Source: Stackebrandtia nassauensis DSM 44728
Lineage (GTDB): Bacteria; Actinomycetota; Actinomycetes; Mycobacteriales; Micromonosporaceae
DNA length: 64,000 bases
Direction of reading: 5' to 3'
Assembly (NCBI RefSeq): GCF_000024545.1
Contig: NC_013947.1
Location: 4,092,001 to 4,156,000 of the forward strand
The position numbers and the translations under genes were made by a program. Position 1 is the first letter of the stretch. Every line of letters starts with the position of its first letter. Of the stretch, positions 21,462-29,871 are shown in pieces. The notes beneath the pieces are model-generated. The model searched no databases, was not told where the DNA came from, and worked only from the letters and a program-made list of their open reading frames with translations.

Positions 21462-21573
21462 TTCGCTCGCCCGGCACGGTTAAGTCATGCCCTAAGTCGT
21501 TCAACCGATGCCACCCCACCTGGTCCTTCGTACGTTTTCGGTACCACAGCGAAACGACACGAAGGAAACGACA

Positions 21574-22848
21574 ATGACCCTTTCGGTATCGATCATCGGC
21601 GGCGGCATCGGCGGCCTGACCCTCGCGCACGGGCTGCGGCGCCGCGGCGTTAACGTCCGGGTCTTCGAACGCGACCAGTCCAAGACCGAAAGGCTACAGG
21701 GCTATCGGGTTCACCTGTCCCCCAAGGGATGCCAGGCACTGCACGAATGCCTGCCGCCGGAGCTGTACCAACGGTTCCTGGCCACCACCGGAAAATCCAA
21801 CTCCAGTCTCGGCTTCTACGACAAGGACCTGCGCGAACTGCTGGTCGTCGAGTCGGAGGAACTCAAGACCGAGCACGACACCGCCAACTACCGGTCGGTG
21901 AACCGGATGGCGCTGCGCGAGGTCCTGATCTCCGACCTGCGTGAGTCGCTGGAACTGGGCAAGAAGTTCGTCCGCTACGAGAAGTTGACCGACGGCCGGG
22001 TGCGGGCGCACTTCGACGACGGCAGCCACGCCGACGCCGACCTGCTGGTGGCCGCCGACGGCGCCGGTTCGCAAGTGCGGCAACAGTACCTGCCGCAGGC
22101 GCCCCGAGTGGACACCGGCGCGTTCGTCATCTCCGGGAAGGTGCCGCTGACCGACGCGACGATGGGCCTGCTGCCCCCGCAGGCGGACACCGGGCCGTGC
22201 ATGATCTTCGGGCCGAACGGGCGCATGGGTTTCGTCGCCGCGCACCGGGTCCGCGACAGTGGACACTCCGAGGGTGAGCGGGATCTGCTGTGGGACGACG
22301 CGGCCGACTACATCATGTGGAACATCGTCACCACCTGGGACGGCCAGGATCACCGCGACACCCTGATGGCGCACTCCCCCGAGCGGCTGCTGGAAACGGC
22401 ACTGTCCTCGGTGGCGGGATGGTCGCCGCAGCTGGCGGAACTGTTGCGCGCCAGCGACCTGGGCACCGTCATGATCTACCCGTTCAGCCGGGCCACGACG
22501 CTGGAGCACTGGCCCGCCAGCAACGTCACGCTGCTGGGCGACGCGATCCACTGCATGCCGCCGACCGCCGGGCAGGGCGCCAACACCGCGATCCGCGACG
22601 CCGCGCTGCTGCGCGACACCATCGTGTCCGTGGTGGACGGTGAACGCGACCTGGTCGCCGCGGTGGCCGACTACGAACAACGGATGCGCGGCTACGCGTA
22701 TCCGATCGTCGAGGAGGCCATGCGCAACCTGCGCGGCGGTATCTCCAAGAGCCGCGTCGGCCACGCCGCGACCAAGTCGGTGTTCAGGATGATCAATAGG
22801 ATCGGTCCGGTCAAACGCCGCATGGCGCGGGCGATGACCTCCGACTGA
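21574..22848 (+). CDS. FAD-dependent aromatic monooxygenase-like protein
   Basis: A 424-residue group A flavoprotein monooxygenase. The N-terminal dinucleotide-binding motif IIGGGIGGLTLAHGLRRRG (residues 7-25) binds the ADP part of FAD; DLLVAADGAGSQVR is the DG motif and LLGDAIHCMPPTAGQGAN (about 320-336) the GD motif that contacts the flavin ribityl chain. Relatives hydroxylate aromatic or polyketide substrates or inactivate antibiotics such as tetracyclines or rifamycins; the substrate is unknown. I start at the ATG at 21574 with GAAGGA at 21561-21566. It is flanked by two sigma/anti-sigma-type pairs. Confidence 0.85.
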   Translation: MTLSVSIIGGGIGGLTLAHGLRRRGVNVRVFERDQSKTERLQGYRVHLSPKGCQALHECLPPELYQRFLATTGKSNSSLGFYDKDLRELLVVESEELKTEHDTANYRSVNRMALREVLISDLRESLELGKKFVRYEKLTDGRVRAHFDDGSHADADLLVAADGAGSQVRQQYLPQAPRVDTGAFVISGKVPLTDATMGLLPPQADTGPCMIFGPNGRMGFVAAHRVRDSGHSEGERDLLWDDAADYIMWNIVTTWDGQDHRDTLMAHSPERLLETALSSVAGWSPQLAELLRASDLGTVMIYPFSRATTLEHWPASNVTLLGDAIHCMPPTAGQGANTAIRDAALLRDTIVSVVDGERDLVAAVADYEQRMRGYAYPIVEEAMRNLRGGISKSRVGHAATKSVFRMINRIGPVKRRMARAMTSD

Positions 22849-22928
22849 GGAATTTTCCGGCCCGGCGCGACAACCTCCCGCCCTGTCGCCCTCGTACGTA
22901 TCGCGGCAGTCATGAGACAGGAGTGTGT

Positions 22929-23447
22929 ATGCGAGCCGAGCAGGAAGCCGAGTTTCGCGAATACGTCGCCGCCCGGGCCGGGCAGTTGCGTCGGTGCGCC
23001 TATCTGGTGTGCGGCGACTGGCATCGCGCCGAGGACGCCGTCCAAATCGCCTTCGTGAAGCTTTACGGCGCCTGGAATCGGGCGCGGCGATCCGGGCTGG
23101 ACGCCTATGCCCGGCGCATCGTCCTCAACTCGGTCATCGACGACCACCGGCGGGCGTGGTTCCGTCGGGAACGGTCGAGCGAACGGCTTCCCGAGCGGCC
23201 GCTGGGCGACCACAGCCAGGCCAGCGCCGACAGACTCACGATCATGAATGCCCTCGCCCTGCTGCCGGTGCGGCAGCGGGCGGTCATCGTCCTGCGGTAT
23301 TGGGACGACCAGCCGGTCGAGCAGACCGCACTCATCATGCGCTGCTCGACCGGCACCGTCAAAAGCCAGACCGCGCGAGGCTTGCGAACACTGCGCGGCC
23401 TGCTGACGGAATCGATCCACGAACGAATCGAGGGAATTACATCATGA
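22929..23447 (+). CDS. SigE-family ECF sigma factor (pair 2)
   Basis: A 172-residue paralogue of the sigma factor at 20043. Both share the region 2 block AYLVCGDWHRAEDAVQ and the region 4 ending VKSQTARGLRTLRGLLT, with differences spread over the rest. The ATG at 22929 is preceded by ACAGGAG at the right distance. Its stop overlaps the start of the following membrane-protein gene by 4 bases (ATGA), so the pair is translationally coupled, more tightly than pair 1. Confidence 0.92.
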   Translation: MRAEQEAEFREYVAARAGQLRRCAYLVCGDWHRAEDAVQIAFVKLYGAWNRARRSGLDAYARRIVLNSVIDDHRRAWFRRERSSERLPERPLGDHSQASADRLTIMNALALLPVRQRAVIVLRYWDDQPVEQTALIMRCSTGTVKSQTARGLRTLRGLLTESIHERIEGITS

Positions 23448-24415
23448 CCGAACAGATCAAGGCAATGCTGGATGAGGCCGCGCGTTTCGACGAACCGCCG
23501 TCGGGCATCAATGGCGACGACGTGGTTGTCAAGGGCCGCAAGCGAAACCGGACGAAGCGACTCGGCCTCGCCGGTGGCGCGACGCTCAGCGTGGCGGCGG
23601 TGACGGCGCTGGCGCTGGTGCTGGCTCCGACCGCGGGCGGCACTGAGAAGGGCGACAACGCGGCGGCCGACGCGATCGAACAGCCCGAGTTCGAGCTTCC
23701 CGACCTCGACGCGAAACCCGGTGACAAGTTCGAGTGGATGCCCAAGGAGGACGGAAAGGCCGGGCCGACCGACGAGACCCGCGAGTTCGACGCCGCGTTC
23801 TGGGAGTACCTGGAGGACAACTTCGACCAGGTCGACGTCGCTCCGGACATGAAGAAGGTCAAGTTCGAACCGCTCACCGACACCAATCGGACCGAAATGA
23901 CCCGCGAGCACATGTGGGTCAACTACGTCGACGGCGAGCAGGTTCCGGTGCCGGTCTATCACGACGAGATCCCGTGGTACCGGTTGCAGGCCAACCTGAG
24001 TCTCGACCGTGAGGGTGTCGCCGACTTCATCGACGTCACCGTCCATCCGAAGGGGAGCTTCGAGCCGGGACCGGGTGAGGACTACGGGTACCGCAACCTG
24101 TACACCTGCGACCGCCGCGAGGCCGGTCCGGGCGGGCACCAGCCCGCCGAGGCCGACCGAGACTGCTCGGAGAAGACCGGCCCCGACGGCGAGAAGATCG
24201 CGCGGATCACCACCGAGTACAAGTCCGGGGACGTCCTGGGCGAGGAGCGGCGCGTCATCGTCTACCGCGCCGACGGCACCGCGATCTCCGTCAAGGACTG
24301 GGGTGCGACCCGGTACGAGGACGGCGAGATGACCGGATCGGAGGAACCGGCGCTCGACTTCGAGCAGCTGACCGAACTGGCGCTGGCGCTGCCCGACGAC
24401 GTGCTCGTCAAGTAA
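23444..24415 (+). CDS. Single-pass membrane protein, probable anti-sigma partner (pair 2)
   Basis: A 323-residue protein with the same plan as the product at 20558: a short cytosolic N-terminus ending in basic KGRKRNRTKRLG, one membrane helix (GLAGGATLSVAAVTALALVL, about residues 45-64), then a large acidic extracytoplasmic domain. The shared RKRNR-type basic block and helix suggest common descent with pair 1, but the outer domains differ. Role as sensor or anti-sigma factor is inferred from coupling to the sigma gene. It ends 4 bases before the convergent ABC exporter gene. Confidence 0.7.
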   Translation: MTEQIKAMLDEAARFDEPPSGINGDDVVVKGRKRNRTKRLGLAGGATLSVAAVTALALVLAPTAGGTEKGDNAAADAIEQPEFELPDLDAKPGDKFEWMPKEDGKAGPTDETREFDAAFWEYLEDNFDQVDVAPDMKKVKFEPLTDTNRTEMTREHMWVNYVDGEQVPVPVYHDEIPWYRLQANLSLDREGVADFIDVTVHPKGSFEPGPGEDYGYRNLYTCDRREAGPGGHQPAEADRDCSEKTGPDGEKIARITTEYKSGDVLGEERRVIVYRADGTAISVKDWGATRYEDGEMTGSEEPALDFEQLTELALALPDDVLVK

Positions 24416-24419
24416 GCGC

Positions 24420-26357
24420 TCAGACCGCCGATTCCAGGGGCCCGGCCTTGCCGGGCCCCGTCAGCGTCGCCGGGGAATCGGTGCGCACGAACTGGGTGTG
24501 GTACAGCTCGGCGTACAGGCCGCCGCGTTCGACGAGTTCGGCGTGGCTGCCGCGTTCGGCGACCCGGCCGTCGTCCAGCACCACGATCTCGTCGGCGTCG
24601 CGCACCGTCGACAGCCGGTGCGCGATCACCAGCGCGGTGCGTCCCTCCAGGGCTTCGGCGAGCGCCCGCTGCACGGCGGCCTCGGATTCGCTGTCCAGGT
24701 GGGCGGTGGCCTCGTCCAGGATCACCACCCGCGGCGACTTCAGCAGCAGCCGGGCGATGGCCAGCCGCTGTTTCTCGCCGCCGGAGAACCGGTAGCCGCG
24801 CTCCCCCACCACGGTGTCCAGCCCGTCGGGCAGTCGGCGCACCACCTCGGCGATGTGGGCGCGTTCCAGCGCGTTCCACAGCTGGGCGTCGGTGGCGTCG
24901 GGACGGCCGTAGCCGAGGTTGGCGCGGATCGAGTCGTGGAACATGTGGGCGTCCTGGGTGACGACGCCGATGGTGTCGGTCAGCGACCGGGCGGTCGCCT
25001 CGCGGACGTCGAGCCCGTTGATGCGCACCGCGCCGGAGCTGACGTCGTAGACGCGGGGCACCAGCAGCGAGGTGGTGGTCTTGCCCGCGCCCGACGGGCC
25101 GACCAGGGCCACCATGGTGCCGGGTTTGACGTCGAAGGTCACTCCGTTGAGGACGGTTCCGTTCTCGGTGGTGTCCAGTGTGGCCACGTCCTCCAGCGAG
25201 GCCAGCGACACGTCCTTGGCGTCCGGGTAGGCGAAGGTGACGTCGTCGAACTCGACCCTGGCGGGGCCCTCGGGCACCGGCTTGGCGTCAGGGGCGTCGG
25301 CGATCAGCGGTTTGAGGTCGAGGACCTCGAAGACCCGCTGGAAGCTCACCAGCGCGCTCATGACGTCCACGCGGACGTTGGACAGCGCGGTCAGCGGACC
25401 GTACAGCCGGGTCAGCAGCAGCGCCAGTGTCACGACGGTCCCGGCGCTGAGCGAGCCGGTGATGGCCAGCCAGCCGCCCAGCCCGTAGGTGACGGCCTGG
25501 GCGAGCCCGGCCACCAGGGTCAGCGCCACGATGAAGGTGCGGCCGTACATGGCGGTGGTGATGCCGATGGAGCGCACCCGGTCGGCGCGCTCGGCGAACT
25601 GGCCCACCTCGTGTTCGGGCCGTCCGAACAGTTTCACCAGCAGGGCGCCGCCGACGCCGAAACGCTCGGTCATCTGGGCGTTCATGCCCGCGTTGAGTTC
25701 GAAGCTCTCTCGGGTCAACGTCGCCAGCTTGCGTCCGACCATTTTGGCCGGGATCAGGAACAGCGGCAGCATCACGAGCGACAACAGCGTGATCTGCCAC
25801 GACTGGGTCGCCATGACCGCCAGGGTCAGCACCACGGCGATGACGTTGGACACCAGGCCCGACAGCGTGGACGTGAACGCGCGCTGGGCGCCCATGACGT
25901 CGTTGTTGAGCCGCGACACCAGCGCGCCGGTCTGAGTGCGGGTGAAGAAGGCCAGGGGCATCGACTGCACGTGCCCGAAGACCTTGCGCCGCAACTCATA
26001 GATGAGCCCCTCCCCCACCCGGGCGGAGAACCAGCGGCTGGCCAGCGAAAGACCCCCGTCGATGACGGCCAACAGCGCGATGAGTCCGGCGATGCGCACG
26101 ATAGCGCCCAGGTCGTCACCCGCGTTGATCTCGTTGACGACGTCCCCGGCCAGCACCGGGGTGGCCACCCCGATCCCCGCCGCGGCCACGACCGTCACCA
26201 GGAAGATCGTGATGTCGCGCCGGAACCCGGCGGTGAACCGCATGATGCGCGCGAACATGCCCTTGGACAGTTTCGTCGCGGCCAGCTTCTCGTCGCCACG
26301 GTGCAGGGCGCCCATCATCCGCATGCCGCCCCCGCCCATCATCGCCAATACGCTCAC
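24420..26357 (-). CDS. ABC exporter, fused permease and ATPase (MsbA/multidrug type)
   Basis: A 645-residue half-transporter, working as a dimer. About residues 45-340 form six membrane helices (ABC type 1 exporter fold). The ATPase follows with Walker A GPSGAGKTT (about 425), the Q-loop VVTQDAHMF, signature FSGGEKQRLAIARLLL, Walker B VVILDEATAHLD and switch His in IAHRLSTV. Export of lipids, drugs or peptides is typical; no substrate can be assigned. The Met/Gly-rich N-terminus (MMGGGGMRMMG) is unusual. The end of the gene contains a perfect GC hairpin. Confidence 0.9.
   Translation of the reverse strand: MSVLAMMGGGGMRMMGALHRGDEKLAATKLSKGMFARIMRFTAGFRRDITIFLVTVVAAAGIGVATPVLAGDVVNEINAGDDLGAIVRIAGLIALLAVIDGGLSLASRWFSARVGEGLIYELRRKVFGHVQSMPLAFFTRTQTGALVSRLNNDVMGAQRAFTSTLSGLVSNVIAVVLTLAVMATQSWQITLLSLVMLPLFLIPAKMVGRKLATLTRESFELNAGMNAQMTERFGVGGALLVKLFGRPEHEVGQFAERADRVRSIGITTAMYGRTFIVALTLVAGLAQAVTYGLGGWLAITGSLSAGTVVTLALLLTRLYGPLTALSNVRVDVMSALVSFQRVFEVLDLKPLIADAPDAKPVPEGPARVEFDDVTFAYPDAKDVSLASLEDVATLDTTENGTVLNGVTFDVKPGTMVALVGPSGAGKTTTSLLVPRVYDVSSGAVRINGLDVREATARSLTDTIGVVTQDAHMFHDSIRANLGYGRPDATDAQLWNALERAHIAEVVRRLPDGLDTVVGERGYRFSGGEKQRLAIARLLLKSPRVVILDEATAHLDSESEAAVQRALAEALEGRTALVIAHRLSTVRDADEIVVLDDGRVAERGSHAELVERGGLYAELYHTQFVRTDSPATLTGPGKAGPLESAV
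24437..24459. terminator. Perfect GC hairpin at the convergent gene end (possible bidirectional terminator)
   Basis: A 10-bp perfect inverted repeat (24437-24446 with 24450-24459) with a 3-base loop lies inside the last codons of the ABC exporter and 21 bases after the stop of the convergent gene. There is no U tract on either side, so termination is only possible, not shown. Confidence 0.35.
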
Positions 26358-26410
26358 CTACTCACTGTCGGGGATGTAAGCGAGTATGCCCAGCGCATAC
26401 GACGCGGTGG

Positions 26411-27169
26411 TTATTCCTCCTCGACGGGGACGCGGGAGCGCAGCAGTCGCAGTTGGGCGGCGCGTTCGGCGGCCAGCTGGGTGGAGTCGTCGTTTCCGGC
26501 GGCCTGCAGCAGCAGCGCCTTGGTCTCGATGGCGGCGTCGCGCGGCACGGAGAGGACCGCGAGGGCGAGGTCTTCGGCGGCGTCGTCCAGTTCCTCCACC
26601 GGGACGGTCACGGTGGCCAGGCCGAGGGCCATGGACTCCTCGGCGGTGACGGTGCGGCCGGTCAGGCACAGTTCCATGGCGCGGGAGTAGCCCACCAGGG
26701 AGACCAGCCGCTTGGTGCCACCGAGGTCGGGCACCAGTCCCAGGCCGGGTTCTCCCACCCGCAGCCTGGCGTCGGCGGCGATGACCCGCAGGTCGCAGGC
26801 CAGTGCCAGTTGCAGGCCCGCGCCGATGGCGTGGCCCTGGACGGCGGCGATGGAGACCAGGTCGGGGCGGCGCAGCCAGTCGAACGCCTCCTGGAACGAC
26901 CACAGGCGTGCCTCGGCGTCGTCATCCGACATCTCGGCCAGCTCACGTGGTAGCGGTCCCGACAGGATCTCGAAGTCGAGCCCGGCTGAGAACGCCGGGC
27001 CCTGTCCGGCGACGATGACGCAGCGGATGTCTCCAGGCAGGTTGCGGCCGGCTTCGCGCAGCTCTTGCCACATGTCCGGCGTCTGCGCGTTGCGCACCTG
27101 CGGACGCATCAGGGTTATCCGCGCCACGGGTCCGTCGATGTCCGTCTTTATCGTCGCCGAATCGGTCAT
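26411..27169 (-). CDS. Enoyl-CoA hydratase/isomerase family protein
   Basis: A 252-residue crotonase-fold protein. The two oxyanion-hole segments GPAFSAGLDFE and QGHAIGAGLQLALACDLRV are present, followed by GLGLVPDLGGTKRLVSLVG. The usual catalytic Glu positions are only partly matched, so hydratase versus isomerase activity is open. In actinobacteria this gene type often lies next to a small HTH gene, as it does here. It probably acts in fatty-acid or branched-chain acyl-CoA metabolism; no operon partner helps to define it. Confidence 0.88.
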   Translation of the reverse strand: MTDSATIKTDIDGPVARITLMRPQVRNAQTPDMWQELREAGRNLPGDIRCVIVAGQGPAFSAGLDFEILSGPLPRELAEMSDDDAEARLWSFQEAFDWLRRPDLVSIAAVQGHAIGAGLQLALACDLRVIAADARLRVGEPGLGLVPDLGGTKRLVSLVGYSRAMELCLTGRTVTAEESMALGLATVTVPVEELDDAAEDLALAVLSVPRDAAIETKALLLQAAGNDDSTQLAAERAAQLRLLRSRVPVEEE

Positions 27170-27279
27170 AGCTCGCCTTCACCAGTTAGAAAGAAATATC
27201 GCCGAGGCTGTGGAGCCGCTGCGATGTTAGCGGCATACGCGAAAGCGACGACGCGGGCTACCGGCGAGTAGACAGGTCG

Positions 27280-27507
27280 TTATGTCACGGCGGGGCCACG
27301 GCGACCGCCGCGTTTGCGAAGTTTTACTCCGGCTTCGGACAGAACACGGTGGACGAAACCGTACGATCTGTCCACCGAGGCCGCCAGACTGCGGATACTG
27401 TGGCCTTCGCTGTACCCGGCCACAAGCTTCTTGATCAAAGCCAAGCGCTCTTCCCCATTGATCCGGCGACTCCGGCCGTCACCAATCCGGGTGTCATTGT
27501 GTCCCAT
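27280..27507 (-). CDS. Small helix-turn-helix protein
   Basis: A 75-residue basic protein, essentially one homeodomain-like HTH: VAGYSEGHSIRSLAASVDRSYGFVHRVL holds the two helices, followed by the basic tail KLRKRGGRRG. This small HTH protein is widespread in actinobacteria, usually near an enoyl-CoA hydratase gene; its role is not established. The HTH resembles those of resolvases but no catalytic domain is present and no mobile-element ends flank it. Confidence 0.8.
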   Translation of the reverse strand: MGHNDTRIGDGRSRRINGEERLALIKKLVAGYSEGHSIRSLAASVDRSYGFVHRVLSEAGVKLRKRGGRRGPAVT

Positions 27508-27638
27508 GCGTTTCCCTTAACCCTCCTCGCATGCGTTCTGTTCGTGAAGTTACGGGTGATCTTGTGCCCGGGCCCAGTTTTAGCTCTTCGGCAAGGCGGA
27601 AACAAGTTTCTGTCGGATACCCGATAGCGTGGAATCCC

Positions 27639-28970
27639 GTGGCAGGACTACAGACCCGAAATCGGGTCCAAGCGAGCGGTGTCGGCAACCGCGAACGGCT
27701 CGACGCGACCGTGTGGATGGTGCTGGTCGCGGCCGGACTGTTGATCACTGTGCTCGCCGTGGCACTGGGAGCCCAGCTCGGAACCGACGCGCCGCCGTTT
27801 CTGCTGGGCTACCAACTGGAAGCGTCGCCGGGGCTTGTGGCGCCGCTGCTGGTCATCGTCGGTGTGTTGTGGACGGTGCGGCGGCGGTTCGCCGTGCGGT
27901 GCCATTGGCCCAGCCTGCTCGCACTGTCCTATGTCGGCGCTTTCGCGTGGCTGGTGGCGCTGTCGCTGCCGCACGGTGCCGACGGCCTGACCCGCTACGT
28001 CCGCGACGCCGACGGCTACACGCCACCGGTCAACGCGGGATCAATCAGTGAAATATTGACATCGCTGGCGCAACCGGATGGTCACGCTTCCACGGCGGTA
28101 ACCGGACATCCGCCCGGCCCGGCGGTGCTGCTGTGGCTGCTGCGCTGGCTGCCGCTGTCCGACACCGCGATCGCGCTGGTGTGGACGGCGCTGGCCGCGG
28201 CCACCGTGCCGCTGGTGCTGCTGGCGGCCCGCTCCACCTGCGGGCCGGTCGCCGCCCGCCGGATGGCGCCGCTGCTGGTGCTGGCGCCGTACGGGCTGTG
28301 GATGGCGGTGGGTCCCGACGCGATCACCGCGATGCTGGGCGCCGGTGCCCTGGCCGCGGCCTGCCACGCCAGTCACCGCCGGTGTCGCGGCTGGTCGGCC
28401 ACCGGCTGGGCGCTGCTGGCCGGGGTACTGCTGGCGGCGGCCACCATGTTCGCCTATGTCGCCGCCTGGCTGGGGCTGTCGATGGTGTGCCTGTACTTCG
28501 CCCGCCGCCGCCCCTGGCACAACCTCGCCACCGGTGCGGTGACCCTGGTGCCGCTGGCCTGGTTGCAGGCCGCCGGGTTCGACTGGGTCACCGGCCTGAC
28601 CGACGCGTACCACGGTTTCCTGGGCCGGGTCGAGGAGGGACGGTCGCTGTGGTGGTGGATTCCGTTGAGCCTGACCGTCCTCATCATCGCCTGCGGGCCC
28701 GCCATCGTGGCCAGTGCCCGCAAGTTCCGCAACACCCCGGCCTGGCCGTTTCTGGTCGGCGCCTGCGCCGCGATCGTGTTCTCGGTGGTGGCGGGCATCG
28801 CGCGCGGCGGCGTCGAACAGACCTGGCTGGTGTTCTTCCCGTGGCTGACGATCGCCGCCACCGCCCCGGCGGTCCAGGCCGGGCGACCGCTGCCGGTCCC
28901 GGCGCGGCTGGCGGCCCTGGGGGGACTGGGCGCGGTGGCGCTGGCGGCGGTGCTGATCTCACCGTGGTGA
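27639..28970 (+). CDS. Polytopic membrane protein, possible GT-C glycosyltransferase
   Basis: A protein of about 443 residues with roughly ten to twelve membrane helices. The outer loop after the second or third helix holds YVRDADGYTPP and later TAVTGHPPGPAVLL; acidic residues in the first loop and HPPG-type motifs are seen in actinobacterial GT-C-like (ArnT/PMT-like) membrane enzymes that use polyprenyl-linked sugars. Assignment is tentative. The start is uncertain: the frame is open from 27531 and I use the GTG at 27639 because earlier sequence looks non-coding. The gene precedes a small two-helix membrane protein. Confidence 0.65.
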   Translation: MAGLQTRNRVQASGVGNRERLDATVWMVLVAAGLLITVLAVALGAQLGTDAPPFLLGYQLEASPGLVAPLLVIVGVLWTVRRRFAVRCHWPSLLALSYVGAFAWLVALSLPHGADGLTRYVRDADGYTPPVNAGSISEILTSLAQPDGHASTAVTGHPPGPAVLLWLLRWLPLSDTAIALVWTALAAATVPLVLLAARSTCGPVAARRMAPLLVLAPYGLWMAVGPDAITAMLGAGALAAACHASHRRCRGWSATGWALLAGVLLAAATMFAYVAAWLGLSMVCLYFARRRPWHNLATGAVTLVPLAWLQAAGFDWVTGLTDAYHGFLGRVEEGRSLWWWIPLSLTVLIIACGPAIVASARKFRNTPAWPFLVGACAAIVFSVVAGIARGGVEQTWLVFFPWLTIAATAPAVQAGRPLPVPARLAALGGLGAVALAAVLISPW

Positions 28971-29004
28971 CGAGCCGCGCGAACCCGCGTCGATACTGGG
29001 ACAC

Positions 29005-29208
29005 GTGAAGTTCTCTCGCCGTATCGCCGGATTCGTCCTCGCCGTCGCCGCGTTCATGGTCTTCGAGTGGGTCATGCTCGGGTTCAACCTGCAACCCGGG
29101 CACCCGACCGCGTTCTACGTCGTGCACGGCGTCCTCATCGGGGTCAACCTGCTCATCGCCGTCGCGCTGGCCGTCGTCGGCGTGCGCGCGTGGCGGTCGG
29201 CGCGCTGA
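29005..29208 (+). CDS. Small two-helix membrane protein
   Basis: A 67-residue protein from a GTG start, with two membrane helices (about 7-27 and 40-60) separated by the loop NLQPGHPTAFYVVHG. No family recognised. It begins 34 bases after the polytopic membrane protein gene and probably shares its transcript. Coding status rests on hydrophobic pattern and GC3 bias. Confidence 0.6.
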   Translation: MKFSRRIAGFVLAVAAFMVFEWVMLGFNLQPGHPTAFYVVHGVLIGVNLLIAVALAVVGVRAWRSAR

Positions 29209-29286
29209 GCGTCGAGTACCTTTGCCTACGGTCGTGACGGCCACACGGATAGACGGCAGTGACGATGGGTAACCGGCGGAGGTACC

Positions 29287-29871
29287 GTGCGATTCGCGAT
29301 ACTGGGTCCACTTGAGGTCCACAATGGGGACGAGCGGGCGCGCATCGTCTCGCCGCTGCAACAGCTGCTGCTGGCCGTCCTGATCGCGCGCGGCGGCCAG
29401 CCGGTTCCGGCCGACACCCTCATGGACACACTGTGGGGCGGCAGTCCGCCCGGCGACGCCCGCAAGGCGCTGGGCTGGCACATGCACGCGTTGCGCAAAG
29501 CCTTGGGCGGCAAGGACCACATCGTCCACCACAGTGCCGGTTACGTGCTGCGGTGCGAACCGGGCGACGTGGACGCGACCGTCTTCGAGAACCTGCTGCG
29601 CGAGAACGCCGACCTCGTGGACGACCAGCCCGAGACCGCCAGCCGGAACCTGGCCACGGCACTGGGGCTGTGGCGCGGCCCGGCCTACGCCAACCTCACC
29701 GACCCGCCCGCGCTGCGCGACGAGGCCAACCGGCTGGAGGAACTGCGACTGTCCGCACTGGAGAAGTACGCCGCCGCCGAGCTGAACCTGGGCCACCACA
29801 CCGGGATCGCGGCCGAGCTGGCCGGCTGGTCGCCGAGAACCCGTACCGGGAACGGTTCCGGGAGCAGCTGA
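29287..29871 (+). CDS. AfsR/SARP-type regulator, N-terminal part (frameshifted)
   Basis: The first 95 residues form the OmpR-like winged helix of SARP regulators (RFAILGPLEV, then GWHMHALRKALGG and HHSAGYVLRCEPGDVD); the bacterial transcriptional activation domain begins after that. At about base 29825 the homologous frame changes: here GIAAELAG is followed by WSPRTRTG, while the paralogue pattern (VAENPYRERF) continues in another frame, as if one base were missing. The frame ends at a TGA that overlaps an ATG (TGATG). On its own this 194-residue product would be a SARP DNA-binding domain with a truncated activation domain. A sequencing error is possible. Confidence 0.75.
   Translation: MRFAILGPLEVHNGDERARIVSPLQQLLLAVLIARGGQPVPADTLMDTLWGGSPPGDARKALGWHMHALRKALGGKDHIVHHSAGYVLRCEPGDVDATVFENLLRENADLVDDQPETASRNLATALGLWRGPAYANLTDPPALRDEANRLEELRLSALEKYAAAELNLGHHTGIAAELAGWSPRTRTGNGSGSS

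Noticed and set aside
24498-26690. 730-codon open frame on the plus strand opposite the ABC exporter
   Set aside because: It is a high-GC antisense shadow: composition follows the exporter codons, no recognisable motif, and it overlaps two well-supported genes.
27280-27507. Remnant of an insertion sequence or resolvase
   Set aside because: The small HTH protein is complete and of a type common in actinobacteria; no inverted ends, direct target repeats or transposase fragments were seen.
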